Positions 18,191 through 25,320 of a stretch of 34,653 nt of DNA are shown here, in pieces. The DNA comes from an uncultured Collinsella sp. (GTDB taxonomy: Bacteria; Actinomycetota; Coriobacteriia; Coriobacteriales; Coriobacteriaceae), in assembly GCA_949285915.1 (NCBI GenBank), contig CASDZW010000019.1, positions 1 to 34,653 of the forward strand, in the 5' to 3' direction. The translations under genes were made by a program, and so were the position numbers. The notes under the pieces are model-generated. The model was given only the letters and a program-made list of their open reading frames with translations. It was not told where the DNA came from and did no database searches. The stretch's first letter is position 1, and each line of letters opens with the position of its first letter.

Positions 18191-20404
18191 TTAGCTACGC
18201 CCCCTCTCACCAAACGCAGGGGCAGCTTGCATTCCCAGTTCCTGCACATAGTCTTGAGGCAATGCGTCGATTTCGGTTTGCCGCCACACGATGGGCTGGC
18301 GCGCCCGAATCAGCTCGATAATTCCTTCGCTATCTCTTGCGGTGTGATTGGACCACGGCGTCCACCATCTGCCAGCCGCTTTTACCACTAAGCGCTGAGC
18401 GTCTTCAGACCAGCCAATCGCCTCAACTGGGTCACCCGTGGGGACCTGCCAAGCCTGCGTCTGCTGGAAGCGCATCTTGGGAGAGAGGGAATAGCACACC
18501 ACAAATCCTGACGACGTACCCGCCGCAAATGACAGGCCGTCTGAAGCGAGGCTTACCGCCGCTACCTCCCCCATACGCTCCTTGAGAACGACACCGTCTG
18601 AACCCGAATCGTTGGACATCGTGATACGGGACCCTTCCGCCTCTACGCTCATCCACCCCACAGAGTCAAAGAGCCCGGTGCTCAGGCGGGCGTAGGCGGG
18701 CTCCGCAGCGCAGGGAATCAAATCGGCGAGGTCATCGACAGCCGTGTAGAAACCGTTCGAGCAGCATGCGATGCCATCGGATGATACGGATATGAAGCAG
18801 ACACCCGCCATAGTCTGGGCAATCTCACCCAAAAGCGCGCCTGTCACGCGATCGAAAACCTGCACGCCGTCCGCGGCAGTCGCGATTATGACCACATCGT
18901 CGGTCGCCGCCATCGCGTCGGGAAGGTCACGTACGGTGGCACCGATACGTCTGGGCGCAGGCGCAGCTCCATCGAGCCCTATCTCAAGGAGCGCACCGTC
19001 CGCACAAATGACCGCGCTGCCGTCGGGTGCCAGTGCGCCGGTGTACACCTGCGCCTCGGGCACCGCAACCTCGAACATGATTGTCAGCTCGGGACCTCTC
19101 ACCAGCTCGATAGAGGCCCCTTTACGAACGAGGGCGCAGGGGCCGAGTGCGGTGCGCGCACACGCAAGCACCTCGTCAAGTCCATCCATACGAGAGCCGG
19201 TACGCGCGGAAACAATGCTTTCCACCGCGTTTGCCCGCGCGATGACAACGCCATCTCCATCTCCAGAAATCGCCACATCAACGACATCAAGCGCATCTTC
19301 TACGAGGGCCTTCCGCGCGCCGCTTGCCAGATCGAGCAGGTGCACGCCCTCCGTATCGGCAACAACCGCTCGAGAGCCGTCGGGCGTAACATCGAACACA
19401 AACTGGTCATCCTGAGAAGCTTGGGCGGACGTGGCGCCGCAAAGGCTCTGCATGTCCCAAGCCTCAAGCACGCCGCCACGAGCGCGCACCCAGTAGGTCC
19501 CGTTGTCGGTAAAGACCCCATCACCCTGCCACGTGCCATCGCGTTGAAGGTCGACCGTCCCCAGGGTGCCAGCAGGCCAATGTGACCAGAGACTGGAGTA
19601 GAGTCCCACCTCGGTCGTCACAAGCCAGTCGCTTACAAGGTCCTCGCTCATCATGGACGCCGTCTCCACGGCGGTAAAAGCTGGGTCGTTCTCGTAAGAC
19701 GAACTGAATGAGCTGCGCGCAAGTGCGAGCGATTCACGCACCTGCTCAGACACGGCCCAACGGACCAGCAGCACCACGCCAATTGCCACAATCACGAAAA
19801 ATGTCGTAAACATGGCCCTTTGCATGTTGTGTCTGCGCACCCGAGCCGAAAGAAGCAGCGAGGCGTGCACGTAGGCTGCCAACGTCTTATCGACCGTGTA
19901 AAACGTGTCGTTTGCCATCTCCTGGATAACGTCAGACGCTCGCTCGGCATCCTCTTTATTCTGGATGAGGAAGCTGTTGTCGCGCCCCACAAGATCCCAG
20001 CGCTCGGCACGCGTTCTTAGGTCTTCGAATTCTTGATACAGCCAAACATGCGCCCGAAACAGGCGATCCCATGCTTCGGGCAACTCGCGCGCCCAAATCC
20101 ATTGGCGCTCGCGCAGGGGCGAGCCCGCAGGGCCACAACGCTCGGGCGTGATGGAATCGAGCTGCACCGGGACAGCGCTTAGGGCCGCATCGGCACGCAT
20201 CTCGGCATGCGCCATAAACGCAGGGTCTGCCGCAGCCGCCTCAGACAGGAGCACGACGCAAAGCGTCGCCCGCGCAGAATCGGCAGCATCGGGCAACACT
20301 CGCCAGCCATTGCGCTCCGCGGCAGAAGCCACCTCGGCGTATCTAATCGAATCATGCTGATGGGCCACAATGAGCACGGTTCGTTCGGCCGCTGCATCCC
20401 CCAT
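18191..20404 (-). CDS. Paralogous membrane beta-propeller protein with degenerate TIR-like domain
   Basis: The protein has 737 residues from the ATG at 20404, chosen because AGGGAGG lies 5 nt upstream; an in-frame ATG-less extension to 20455 would run into the preceding terminator. Architecture equals its downstream neighbour: TIR-like fold ~8-90 (TVLIVAHQHD, LCVVLLSEAA, AHAEMRADAAL), linker ~128-160 (LRTRAERWDLVGRDNSFLIQ), one helix ~199-216 (TFFVIVAIGVVLLVRW) preceded by RVRRHNMQR, a stalk helix, and ~450 residues of WD40-like repeats (TPDGSRAVVADTEGVHLLDLASG, split here as seen near residue 350). The TIR part lacks about 13 residues between WRVLPD and ARATLC, where the BB loop and alpha-B would be, so it may be inactive. 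It is the first gene of the operon. Confidence 0.7.
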   Translation of the reverse strand: MGDAAAERTVLIVAHQHDSIRYAEVASAAERNGWRVLPDAADSARATLCVVLLSEAAAADPAFMAHAEMRADAALSAVPVQLDSITPERCGPAGSPLRERQWIWARELPEAWDRLFRAHVWLYQEFEDLRTRAERWDLVGRDNSFLIQNKEDAERASDVIQEMANDTFYTVDKTLAAYVHASLLLSARVRRHNMQRAMFTTFFVIVAIGVVLLVRWAVSEQVRESLALARSSFSSSYENDPAFTAVETASMMSEDLVSDWLVTTEVGLYSSLWSHWPAGTLGTVDLQRDGTWQGDGVFTDNGTYWVRARGGVLEAWDMQSLCGATSAQASQDDQFVFDVTPDGSRAVVADTEGVHLLDLASGARKALVEDALDVVDVAISGDGDGVVIARANAVESIVSARTGSRMDGLDEVLACARTALGPCALVRKGASIELVRGPELTIMFEVAVPEAQVYTGALAPDGSAVICADGALLEIGLDGAAPAPRRIGATVRDLPDAMAATDDVVIIATAADGVQVFDRVTGALLGEIAQTMAGVCFISVSSDGIACCSNGFYTAVDDLADLIPCAAEPAYARLSTGLFDSVGWMSVEAEGSRITMSNDSGSDGVVLKERMGEVAAVSLASDGLSFAAGTSSGFVVCYSLSPKMRFQQTQAWQVPTGDPVEAIGWSEDAQRLVVKAAGRWWTPWSNHTARDSEGIIELIRARQPIVWRQTEIDALPQDYVQELGMQAAPAFGERGRS

Positions 20405-20432
20405 GCCTGCCTCCCTAGTCGCTCTTGGCGTC

Positions 20433-20441
20433 ATCATATCA
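20433..20441 (-). promoter_or_regulatory. Extended -10 promoter of the TIR gene pair
   Basis: On the minus strand TGATATGAT gives an extended -10 (TG-n-TATGAT), 28 nt before the ATG at 20404. It lies directly downstream of the metQ terminator, so the pair should be transcribed on its own. No strong -35 is seen, as is usual for extended -10 promoters. Confidence 0.55.
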
Positions 20442-20453
20442 TGCCAAAACAAC

Positions 20454-20480
20454 AAAGGCCCCGCAGCGTGCGGGGCCTTT
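20454..20480 (-). terminator. Intrinsic terminator of the metNIQ operon
   Basis: A perfect 11-bp stem, AAAGGCCCCGC (20454-20464) with GCGGGGCCTTT (20470-20480), has a 5-nt loop. On the minus strand it is followed by TTTGTTGTTTT. It lies about 60 nt past the metQ stop and just before the TIR promoter. Confidence 0.9.
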
Positions 20481-20541
20481 GCGAAACGATGTCTGACGGA
20501 TTCACTCGACGCGACGCTCGAGCGCGTTCCGCTCGAAATCC

Positions 20542-21375
20542 TTAGAACGCAGCCTGGACGGAATCGCCAAAGGTCTCCTCAAGGTAGGCCTTGAAGTCCT
20601 CGGTCTGAAGAACCTCGACAAGGGCGACGATGCACTCGTCATCCTCAAGCTCGGGACGCGTGCAGATGACGTTTGCGTACTCCTCGGCGATGATCTCGGA
20701 GTCGGCGCGCTCCTGCGCAACCGCGTCGGCAAGCGTGAGGCCGGCATCGATGGCATAGTTGCCGTTGATGACCGCAAAATCGACGTCGGCGAGCGTGGAG
20801 GGAAGCATGGCGGCCTCCTGCTCGGAGAACTGAATGTTGTGGGGGTTGTCCACGATGTCGTTGGGCGTGGCCTCGAGACCAGCATCATCGGAAAGCGTAA
20901 TCACACCCTGCTCCTGGAGAAGCAGCAGCGCACGACCCTCGTTGGTGGGGTCGTTAGGGATGGAGATGGTGGCACCGTCGGCGATAGCAGCAAGGTCGTT
21001 CGAACGGCCGGCGAACACGCCCATCGGCTCGAAGTGAATCTTACCGGCGTTAACAAGGTCGGTGCCATTTTCGGCGTTGTAGTTGTTGAGATAGTTGATG
21101 TGCTGGAAGTAGTTGGCATCCAGATCGCCCGACGTGACATCCTGGTTGGGCTTGATGTAGTCGGTGTATTCCTTCACCTCAAGAGTAATGCCCTGCTCCT
21201 CCAGGCGAGGCGCAACAAAGTCGTTCAGGATCTCGGCGTGAGGGCTCGGCGAGGCGCCGATCTTCAAGGTGCCGTGCTCGTGCTTGGGCTTGCTACCGCA
21301 GCCAGCAAGAGACGACACGGCGAGCACGGCAGCGGAAGCGAACAGGGAGCGACGGGTAAACGTGAAGTTCTGCAT
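20542..21375 (-). CDS. metQ: MetQ/NlpA-type substrate-binding lipoprotein
   Basis: The protein has 277 residues. A lipoprotein signal peptide is clear: RR, a hydrophobic stretch, then SSLAGC with Cys26 as the lipid-bearing residue. After it come the NlpA-family motifs LKIGASPSPHAEIL, EYTDYIKPNQDVTSGDLDANYFQH, TISIPNDPTNEGRAL and FAVINGNYAIDAGL. It would capture methionine (D/L) or a related compound at the cell surface for MetNI. AAGGA lies 6 nt before the ATG, and metI ends 47 nt upstream. A strong terminator follows. The substrate is inferred from the family. Confidence 0.93.
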   Translation of the reverse strand: MQNFTFTRRSLFASAAVLAVSSLAGCGSKPKHEHGTLKIGASPSPHAEILNDFVAPRLEEQGITLEVKEYTDYIKPNQDVTSGDLDANYFQHINYLNNYNAENGTDLVNAGKIHFEPMGVFAGRSNDLAAIADGATISIPNDPTNEGRALLLLQEQGVITLSDDAGLEATPNDIVDNPHNIQFSEQEAAMLPSTLADVDFAVINGNYAIDAGLTLADAVAQERADSEIIAEEYANVICTRPELEDDECIVALVEVLQTEDFKAYLEETFGDSVQAAF

Positions 21376-21422
21376 GATGATTCCTTACCTGAGAAGTTGT
21401 AGACAAATGGAGCTCATAGTAA

Positions 21423-22109
21423 CTAAGAGCGTGCGGAGCGATGATCGCTCTTACGTGCAAGGAAGTCGCACAAGCTCTGGATGACTTGCACAATCACCAC
21501 CAAGATGATGACGGCGGCAAGCATGACGTCAGACTGATACCGGTAGTAGCCGTAACGGATGGCGATATCGCCCAAACCGCCCGCACCAACAGCGCCGGCA
21601 ATAGCGGTATAGCCGAGTACGGAGATGAGCACGACCGCGACGCCGCGAACGATCGAAGGCAGTGCCTCGGGCAAGAGAGCCGAGAACACGATGCGCGGGG
21701 TGCTCGCACCGCAAGCCTCAACAGCCTCCACGCTCTCGCGCGGGACCTCGGCGAGCGACTGCTCGATCATACGCGCAATGAACGGCGAGGCAGAAAGCAC
21801 AAGCGGCGGGATGGTGCCGAGGATTCCCGAGCCCGTGCCCATGATAAGGCGCGTGAACGGGATGATGAACACCATAAGCACGATGAACGGGAACGACCGG
21901 AGGATGTTGACCACCCAGCCGAGGACCGCGTTCAGCGCAGGGATGGGACGCAGCGATCCCGGCGCGGTGAGGTAAAGCACCACGCCGAGCGCAAGGCCGA
22001 TGATATAGGAGATGGCGGTGGGGATGAGGACCATGATGATGGTCGAACCCGTGCCCTCGAGAAGAAGCCCGCCGTATTCGGTGAGAAACGCGGATACGGT
22101 ATCAAGCAT
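21423..22109 (-). CDS. metI: Methionine-type ABC transporter permease
   Basis: The protein has 228 residues from the ATG at 22109, near the usual MetI length (about 217). It carries about five membrane helices (e.g. TIIMVLIPTAISYIIGLALG, split as two near residue 30) and the EAA coupling motif as VEAVEACGASTPRIVFSALL, in which the G is followed by the usual I...LP spacing. It forms the membrane channel with MetN and MetQ. The start overlaps the metN stop by 8 nt (ATG-CTTGA), indicating translational coupling. A longer open frame upstream (to 22580) is only a shadow of metN. Confidence 0.93.
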   Translation of the reverse strand: MLDTVSAFLTEYGGLLLEGTGSTIIMVLIPTAISYIIGLALGVVLYLTAPGSLRPIPALNAVLGWVVNILRSFPFIVLMVFIIPFTRLIMGTGSGILGTIPPLVLSASPFIARMIEQSLAEVPRESVEAVEACGASTPRIVFSALLPEALPSIVRGVAVVLISVLGYTAIAGAVGAGGLGDIAIRYGYYRYQSDVMLAAVIILVVIVQVIQSLCDFLARKSDHRSARS

Positions 22110-22851
22110 CCCAATCAACCCTTTCGAGCAGCACCTGAGCAGCGTGGGACTGGGGCGCGGCAAAAACGTCCGCCACGCTCCCCTGCTCGACCACTTGACC
22201 GTGCTCGAGCACCGCGACGTTCGTGCAGATCTTCTCGACCACGCCCATGGAATGGGTAATGACGATGACCGTGACGCCCGTCTTGCGGTTGATGTCGCGC
22301 AGGAGCTTAAGAATCGTGTTCGTGCTCGCCGGGTCGAGAGCGCTCGTGGCCTCATCGCAAAGGATGTACTCGGGATCGCACGCCAGCGCACGGGCGATGG
22401 CCACGCGCTGCTGCTGTCCACCGGAGAGCTGAGACGGATAGGACTGAGCCTTGTCTTTGAGACCGACCATGTCGAGCAGCTCGAGCGCACGCTCACGATT
22501 CTCGGACGTGACCTTGCCCGTGGCCGCCTTGTAGGGGAAGCACACGTTGGCAAGCACGGTCTTTTGTGCGAGCAAGCCAAAGTTCTGGAAGATCATGGCA
22601 ACGCGACGGCGATAGGCGCGCAGTGCGGCGCCGGAGAGCCCGGTGACGTCCTGGCCGTCGACGATGATACTGCCCGACGTGGGGCTTTCCAGCAGGTTGA
22701 TGCAGCGTACAAGCGTCGACTTGCCCGCGCCGCTCATGCCGATGATGCCCATGATGTCGCCGTCGGCGATAGAAAGGCTCACATCGTTTAGCGCATGGGC
22801 CGTACCGCCGGCGTTCTCGAAAGTCTTAGTGAGGTGTTTGATTTCAATCAC
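22102..22851 (-). CDS. metN: Methionine-type ABC transporter ATPase lacking the C-terminal NIL domain
   Basis: The protein has 249 residues from a GTG at 22851 (VIEIKHLTKTF), where homology begins; the frame stays open to 22968 but that part holds the leader hairpin. Motifs: Walker A GMSGAGKST (38-46), Q-loop IFQNFGLL, signature LSGGQQQR (142-149), Walker B ILCDE (163-167) and the switch His in VIVITHSMG. It powers import through MetI. Typical MetN proteins are about 340 residues, with a C-terminal NIL/ACT-like domain that senses methionine and inhibits transport. Here the protein ends right after the ATPase core (QVLLERVDWDA), so that inhibition should be absent. It is first in the operon. 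Confidence 0.92.
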   Translation of the reverse strand: MIEIKHLTKTFENAGGTAHALNDVSLSIADGDIMGIIGMSGAGKSTLVRCINLLESPTSGSIIVDGQDVTGLSGAALRAYRRRVAMIFQNFGLLAQKTVLANVCFPYKAATGKVTSENRERALELLDMVGLKDKAQSYPSQLSGGQQQRVAIARALACDPEYILCDEATSALDPASTNTILKLLRDINRKTGVTVIVITHSMGVVEKICTNVAVLEHGQVVEQGSVADVFAAPQSHAAQVLLERVDWDA

Positions 22852-22894
22852 GAGGTTGGCTCCGCTCGATGAGGATGGTCTCAAAAGAGGCGAA

Positions 22895-22914
22895 CAGCCT
22901 CCCGCCGGAGGCTG
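22895..22914 (-). promoter_or_regulatory. Terminator-like hairpin in the metN leader (attenuator candidate)
   Basis: A perfect 8-bp stem, CAGCCTCC (22895-22902) with GGAGGCTG (22907-22914), and a 4-nt loop are followed on the minus strand by TTCGCCTCTTTTG. It lies 44 nt before the metN start. Upstream GCGCCTC could pair with GGGAGGC in place of the stem, which would give an on/off switch. No S-box (SAM-I) or SAM-IV core is recognisable. Confidence 0.4.
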
Positions 22915-23170
22915 CTTAACTGAGGCGCCCGGTCTTTCCCTGCACGCGACGATCGCGCGGCATGACAAAGTGCCCGGGCGAGGGCATCTGCATGACCATC
23001 ATCATCGTGATATGTGCGGAAATCGTAAACATGATGTTTAGGTTAGCAGCGCAGGGGGGCAAACGCAACCCGCGAATGTTATCGGTTGGTTACACCGCGG
23101 CGGTGGGCAGTGCGGGCGCGCGCCGTCGAGGCAGGCGGACACCGCGCACCGGTGCGCGGGTGCGCGCTGC

Positions 23171-23208
23171 TGGTGCCGCACAGGCGTAAGACGTTGGTGC
23201 CGCACAGG
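23171..23208. repeat. Direct repeat TGGTGCCGCACAGG, two copies 24 bp apart
   Basis: TGGTGCCGCACAGG occurs at 23171-23184 and 23195-23208. It lies in the 711-nt gene-free stretch 22852-23562, next to the larger inverted repeats. Two copies are too few for a CRISPR array. Confidence 0.6.
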
Positions 23209-23214
23209 TGTTTC

Positions 23215-23371
23215 TTGCAATAATTGAGGTAGTGAACCCGAGAATGCGTGATTCGGCACTTATCTTGGTGTCGGGTTCACTACCTCAGTTTTTGCAGGCT
23301 CTCTACCAGCGAATCTTCCGCGGGCGCATCCCCGGGTTCACTACCCGGGTTCACTACCTCAATTCTTGCAA
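23215..23371. repeat. Cluster of inverted and direct copies of a GGGTTCACTACCTCA element
   Basis: The 26-nt arm at 23215-23240 is matched in reverse by 23346-23371 (25 of 26) and by 23271-23296 (24 of 26 over the aligned part). The core GGGTTCACTACC also occurs at 23334-23345, so there are three forward cores (23273, 23334, 23347) and one reversed. The arm ends in TTGCAA. This could be a nested palindromic repeat or transposon-derived ends; no ORF of note lies inside. Confidence 0.8.
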
Positions 23372-23464
23372 AATACGCGGCGGCGGATACCCGTCGTGCG
23401 AACCCAAAACCATTACATCGACCATCGCCAGAAGCGCACGAGTGACCACGGTCGCCATGACAAC

Positions 23465-23532
23465 CAACGGACGGAATCCGCGAAGCTCTGCGTAAATGCA
23501 TGCACGCAGAGCTTCGCGGATTCCGCCCGTTG
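23465..23532. repeat. Very long hairpin (22 + 6 bp) downstream of the asp23 gene
   Basis: A perfect 22-bp stem, 23472-23493 with 23504-23525, closes a 10-nt loop (AAATGCATGC, itself containing GCATGC). After one mismatch, 6 more pairs follow (23465-23470 with 23527-23532). It lies 30 nt after the asp23 stop. No U-run follows on the minus strand; it may still terminate or protect the transcript, or be a mobile palindrome. Confidence 0.8.
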
Positions 23533-23562
23533 TTCTTCTCGCCTGTCGAATCGGCAGAGGAC

Positions 23563-24159
23563 TTACTCGGCGGCCTCCGCCTTCTGGCTGTCGACGTACT
23601 TCTTCTTGCTCTCGTTATAGGCCTCGAGCGTCACCACGTCCTCGATGCGCAGGTTAATACCCGCAACGTCGAGACCGGTCATCTCGGTCAGGCGCTCGGT
23701 CACGCGCGCCTTGACGTCCTCAAAGATGGCCGGCGCGTAGCAGCCGTACTCGATGATGACGGAGATGTTCACGATGACGCGGTTGTCGTCGGTCACCTCG
23801 ACCGTCACGCCCTTGGTGAGGTCCTTGGCGCCGAGCGTCTCCTGCACGAAGTGGATGAGGTTGCCCTTCATGCCGAGCACGTGCGGGACCTCGCGGGTGG
23901 CCATGGCAACGATCTTCTCGATGACGCCGTTGGAGTAGGTGAGCGAGTCCTCGGTCTCCTCGTACTCGTCGTCCTCGTCATCCTCGTAGTCTTCGTCATC
24001 CGCATCGTCGGCATCCGCCTCATCGGCGTCGACGGCCTCGACGACGTCCTCGACCGTCTCCTCGGCAGCCTCGTTGGCCTCAACCATAGCCTCGTCCTCA
24101 GCAGCGGCGACCTCGTCGGCGACCTCGATGCTCTCGCGGAGTTCCTTGTCCTGAGCCAT
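23563..24159 (-). CDS. Asp23/Gls24 family envelope stress response protein
   Basis: The protein has 198 residues. The last ~125 are the Asp23 domain: GVIEKIVAMATREVPHV, KGVTVEVTDDNRVIVNISVIIEYG, and VKARVTERLTEMTGLDVAGINLRIEDV. In firmicutes this family coats the inner membrane through AmaP. The first ~70 residues are unusually acidic (DADEADADDADDEDYEDDED), a low-complexity tail that varies between species. GAGAGGGG lies 5 nt before the ATG. It is third in the operon amaP-DUF2273-asp23; the upstream gap is 71 nt. Expression is probably high and stress-linked, by analogy. Confidence 0.93.
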   Translation of the reverse strand: MAQDKELRESIEVADEVAAAEDEAMVEANEAAEETVEDVVEAVDADEADADDADDEDYEDDEDDEYEETEDSLTYSNGVIEKIVAMATREVPHVLGMKGNLIHFVQETLGAKDLTKGVTVEVTDDNRVIVNISVIIEYGCYAPAIFEDVKARVTERLTEMTGLDVAGINLRIEDVVTLEAYNESKKKYVDSQKAEAAE

Positions 24160-24230
24160 GTGTGCCCCTCTCGGTTATCGGCCGTAAGGCCGGTTGGAAC
24201 CTGTACAGACAGCAGCGGCAGGGCCGCGCG

Positions 24231-24632
24231 TTATCTCCCACCGCGCAAAAGACGGGAGAAGAAGTTGACGATGCCATTATCCCCATCGCGAATCTGGCCA
24301 ATCACGGCGCCCACGATCACAAAGACCGCAATCACAATCGTGTCCCAAAGACCGATGGTCAGGATGAGAACCGCAAGCACCAACCCGACGAAGCCATACG
24401 TCACAGTAAACGGGTGGCGCTTAGCGTAAGCCCAGGCGGTGGCGCCGAGGCCTTTGGCAAATCCGACAGCGTTCTTGAAGTCGTCGGAGTTCACCGCGTC
24501 GTGAACCGCGTGCCCGGCAGTCTCCCATGCAGAGGCACCCTCGGCGGCGGCGTCCTGATCGTCCTCAAAGGGTTCGGTCTCGATGGAAAGCCGAGGTATC
24601 CGCGCCTGGCGCGCGTCGTCTCTATCGCTCAC
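24231..24632 (-). CDS. DUF2273-type small membrane protein
   Basis: The protein has 133 residues from a GTG at 24632, with AAGGAGG 6 nt upstream. The C-terminal part has two adjacent hydrophobic helices around LVLAVLILTIGLWDTIVIAV and FVIVGAVIGQI, then NFFSRLLRGGR. This GLWDTIVI...GAVIGQIRD layout is typical of DUF2273 proteins found beside Asp23 and AmaP. The N-terminal ~70 residues are charged and soluble. Its start overlaps the end of amaP by 11 nt. The role is unknown beyond the shared envelope-stress context. Confidence 0.85.
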   Translation of the reverse strand: MSDRDDARQARIPRLSIETEPFEDDQDAAAEGASAWETAGHAVHDAVNSDDFKNAVGFAKGLGATAWAYAKRHPFTVTYGFVGLVLAVLILTIGLWDTIVIAVFVIVGAVIGQIRDGDNGIVNFFSRLLRGGR

Positions 24633-25167
24633 GAGAAACCTCCTTGGTCACAACCGTGGTCTTAGCGGGAAGAAAGCGCACGAGCGCCGTGGCGCCCGTT
24701 GCCCCGAGCGTCTCGTCGCAAGCGCGCTCGATGCTTTTCTGAATGCGTTCGGCAAGCTCGGTCAGGCCGTCTTCGGTAAAGGCGATGGCCTCGACGGTGA
24801 AGCGGACCTGATCGCGATTACGGCCAAAGATGCGACCGCGGATGGACTCGACCATGACACCTTCGCGCTCTGCTGCCGAGCGAACGGTCGATTTAAGCGC
24901 GGAGAGGCTCACCTCTATATCGGGATTGCCGCCGGGATTCAAGCACGTGGGCTCGCGGCGGGCGAGGAAGATGGCAAGCACGGTGATGAGGGCGCCAAGC
25001 GCGAGCGTAACCAGACAGACGGCGAGCACTACCTGCGCCACCGGATGATCAAGCAGCCGCTCGAAACGCGCGGTGAACGGCCCGTAGGTAAGACCCGTCA
25101 CCAGCCCCAGCACCACAATGGCCGAGAGCAGATAGATGAGCGCGCATATTCTCTTGAAGACGCGCAC
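24622..25167 (-). CDS. amaP: AmaP-like alkaline shock response membrane anchor
   Basis: The protein has 181 residues from the GTG at 25167 (VRVFKRICALIYLL), with GAGGAGG 7-8 nt upstream. A GTG two codons earlier is only 1 nt from that site and is rejected. Two membrane helices lie near residues 6-27 and 44-66 (AQVVLAVCLVTLALGALITVLAIFL region), followed by a soluble domain with VSLSALKSTVRSAAER and GRNRDQVRFTVEAIA, close to AmaP and to the Asp23 fold. It would anchor Asp23 to the membrane. It is first in the operon, behind a good promoter at 25240-25269. Confidence 0.85.
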   Translation of the reverse strand: MRVFKRICALIYLLSAIVVLGLVTGLTYGPFTARFERLLDHPVAQVVLAVCLVTLALGALITVLAIFLARREPTCLNPGGNPDIEVSLSALKSTVRSAAEREGVMVESIRGRIFGRNRDQVRFTVEAIAFTEDGLTELAERIQKSIERACDETLGATGATALVRFLPAKTTVVTKEVSRER

Positions 25168-25239
25168 GGGCACACCTCCTCGCGTGCAAACGGTCGGGCG
25201 CGGCGCCGCGGCGCTTTGCCCTAGGAGCGATATGGTCTG

Positions 25240-25269
25240 ATTATACGCGAGCCGGGCCCGCAGCGTCAT
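25240..25269 (-). promoter_or_regulatory. Promoter of the amaP-DUF2273-asp23 operon
   Basis: On the minus strand ATGACG (25264-25269), an 18-nt spacer and a perfect TATAAT (25240-25245) form a sigma-70-type promoter. The leader to the GTG start would be about 66 nt. The -35 box lies in the loop of the hairpin at 25250-25284. Confidence 0.6.
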
Positions 25270-25284
25270 GCCACGGACCCGGCT
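25250..25284 (-). terminator. Hairpin after yebC, terminator-like but without U-run
   Basis: The 11-bp stem pairs 25250-25260 with 25274-25284 around a 13-nt loop. Its one imperfect pair is G-U in minus-strand RNA but C-A in plus-strand RNA, so it fits yebC (minus strand) mRNA better. It starts 36 nt after the yebC stop. Confidence 0.45.
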
Positions 25285-25320
25285 TTAAGCACATTGCCAT
25301 ATGAACCTAAAGGCGAGACG

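Noticed and set aside
22852-23040. SAM riboswitch ahead of metN
   Set aside because: No S-box or SAM-IV core sequence can be recognised, only a terminator-like hairpin.
23078-23093. GTTAT-n6-GTTAC pair resembling a GlnR site
   Set aside because: Only two half-sites, one imperfect, without continuation at 11-bp steps; within chance.
23171-23371. CRISPR array in the repeat-rich gap
   Set aside because: Copies are few, in both orientations, with irregular spacing, and no cas genes are near.
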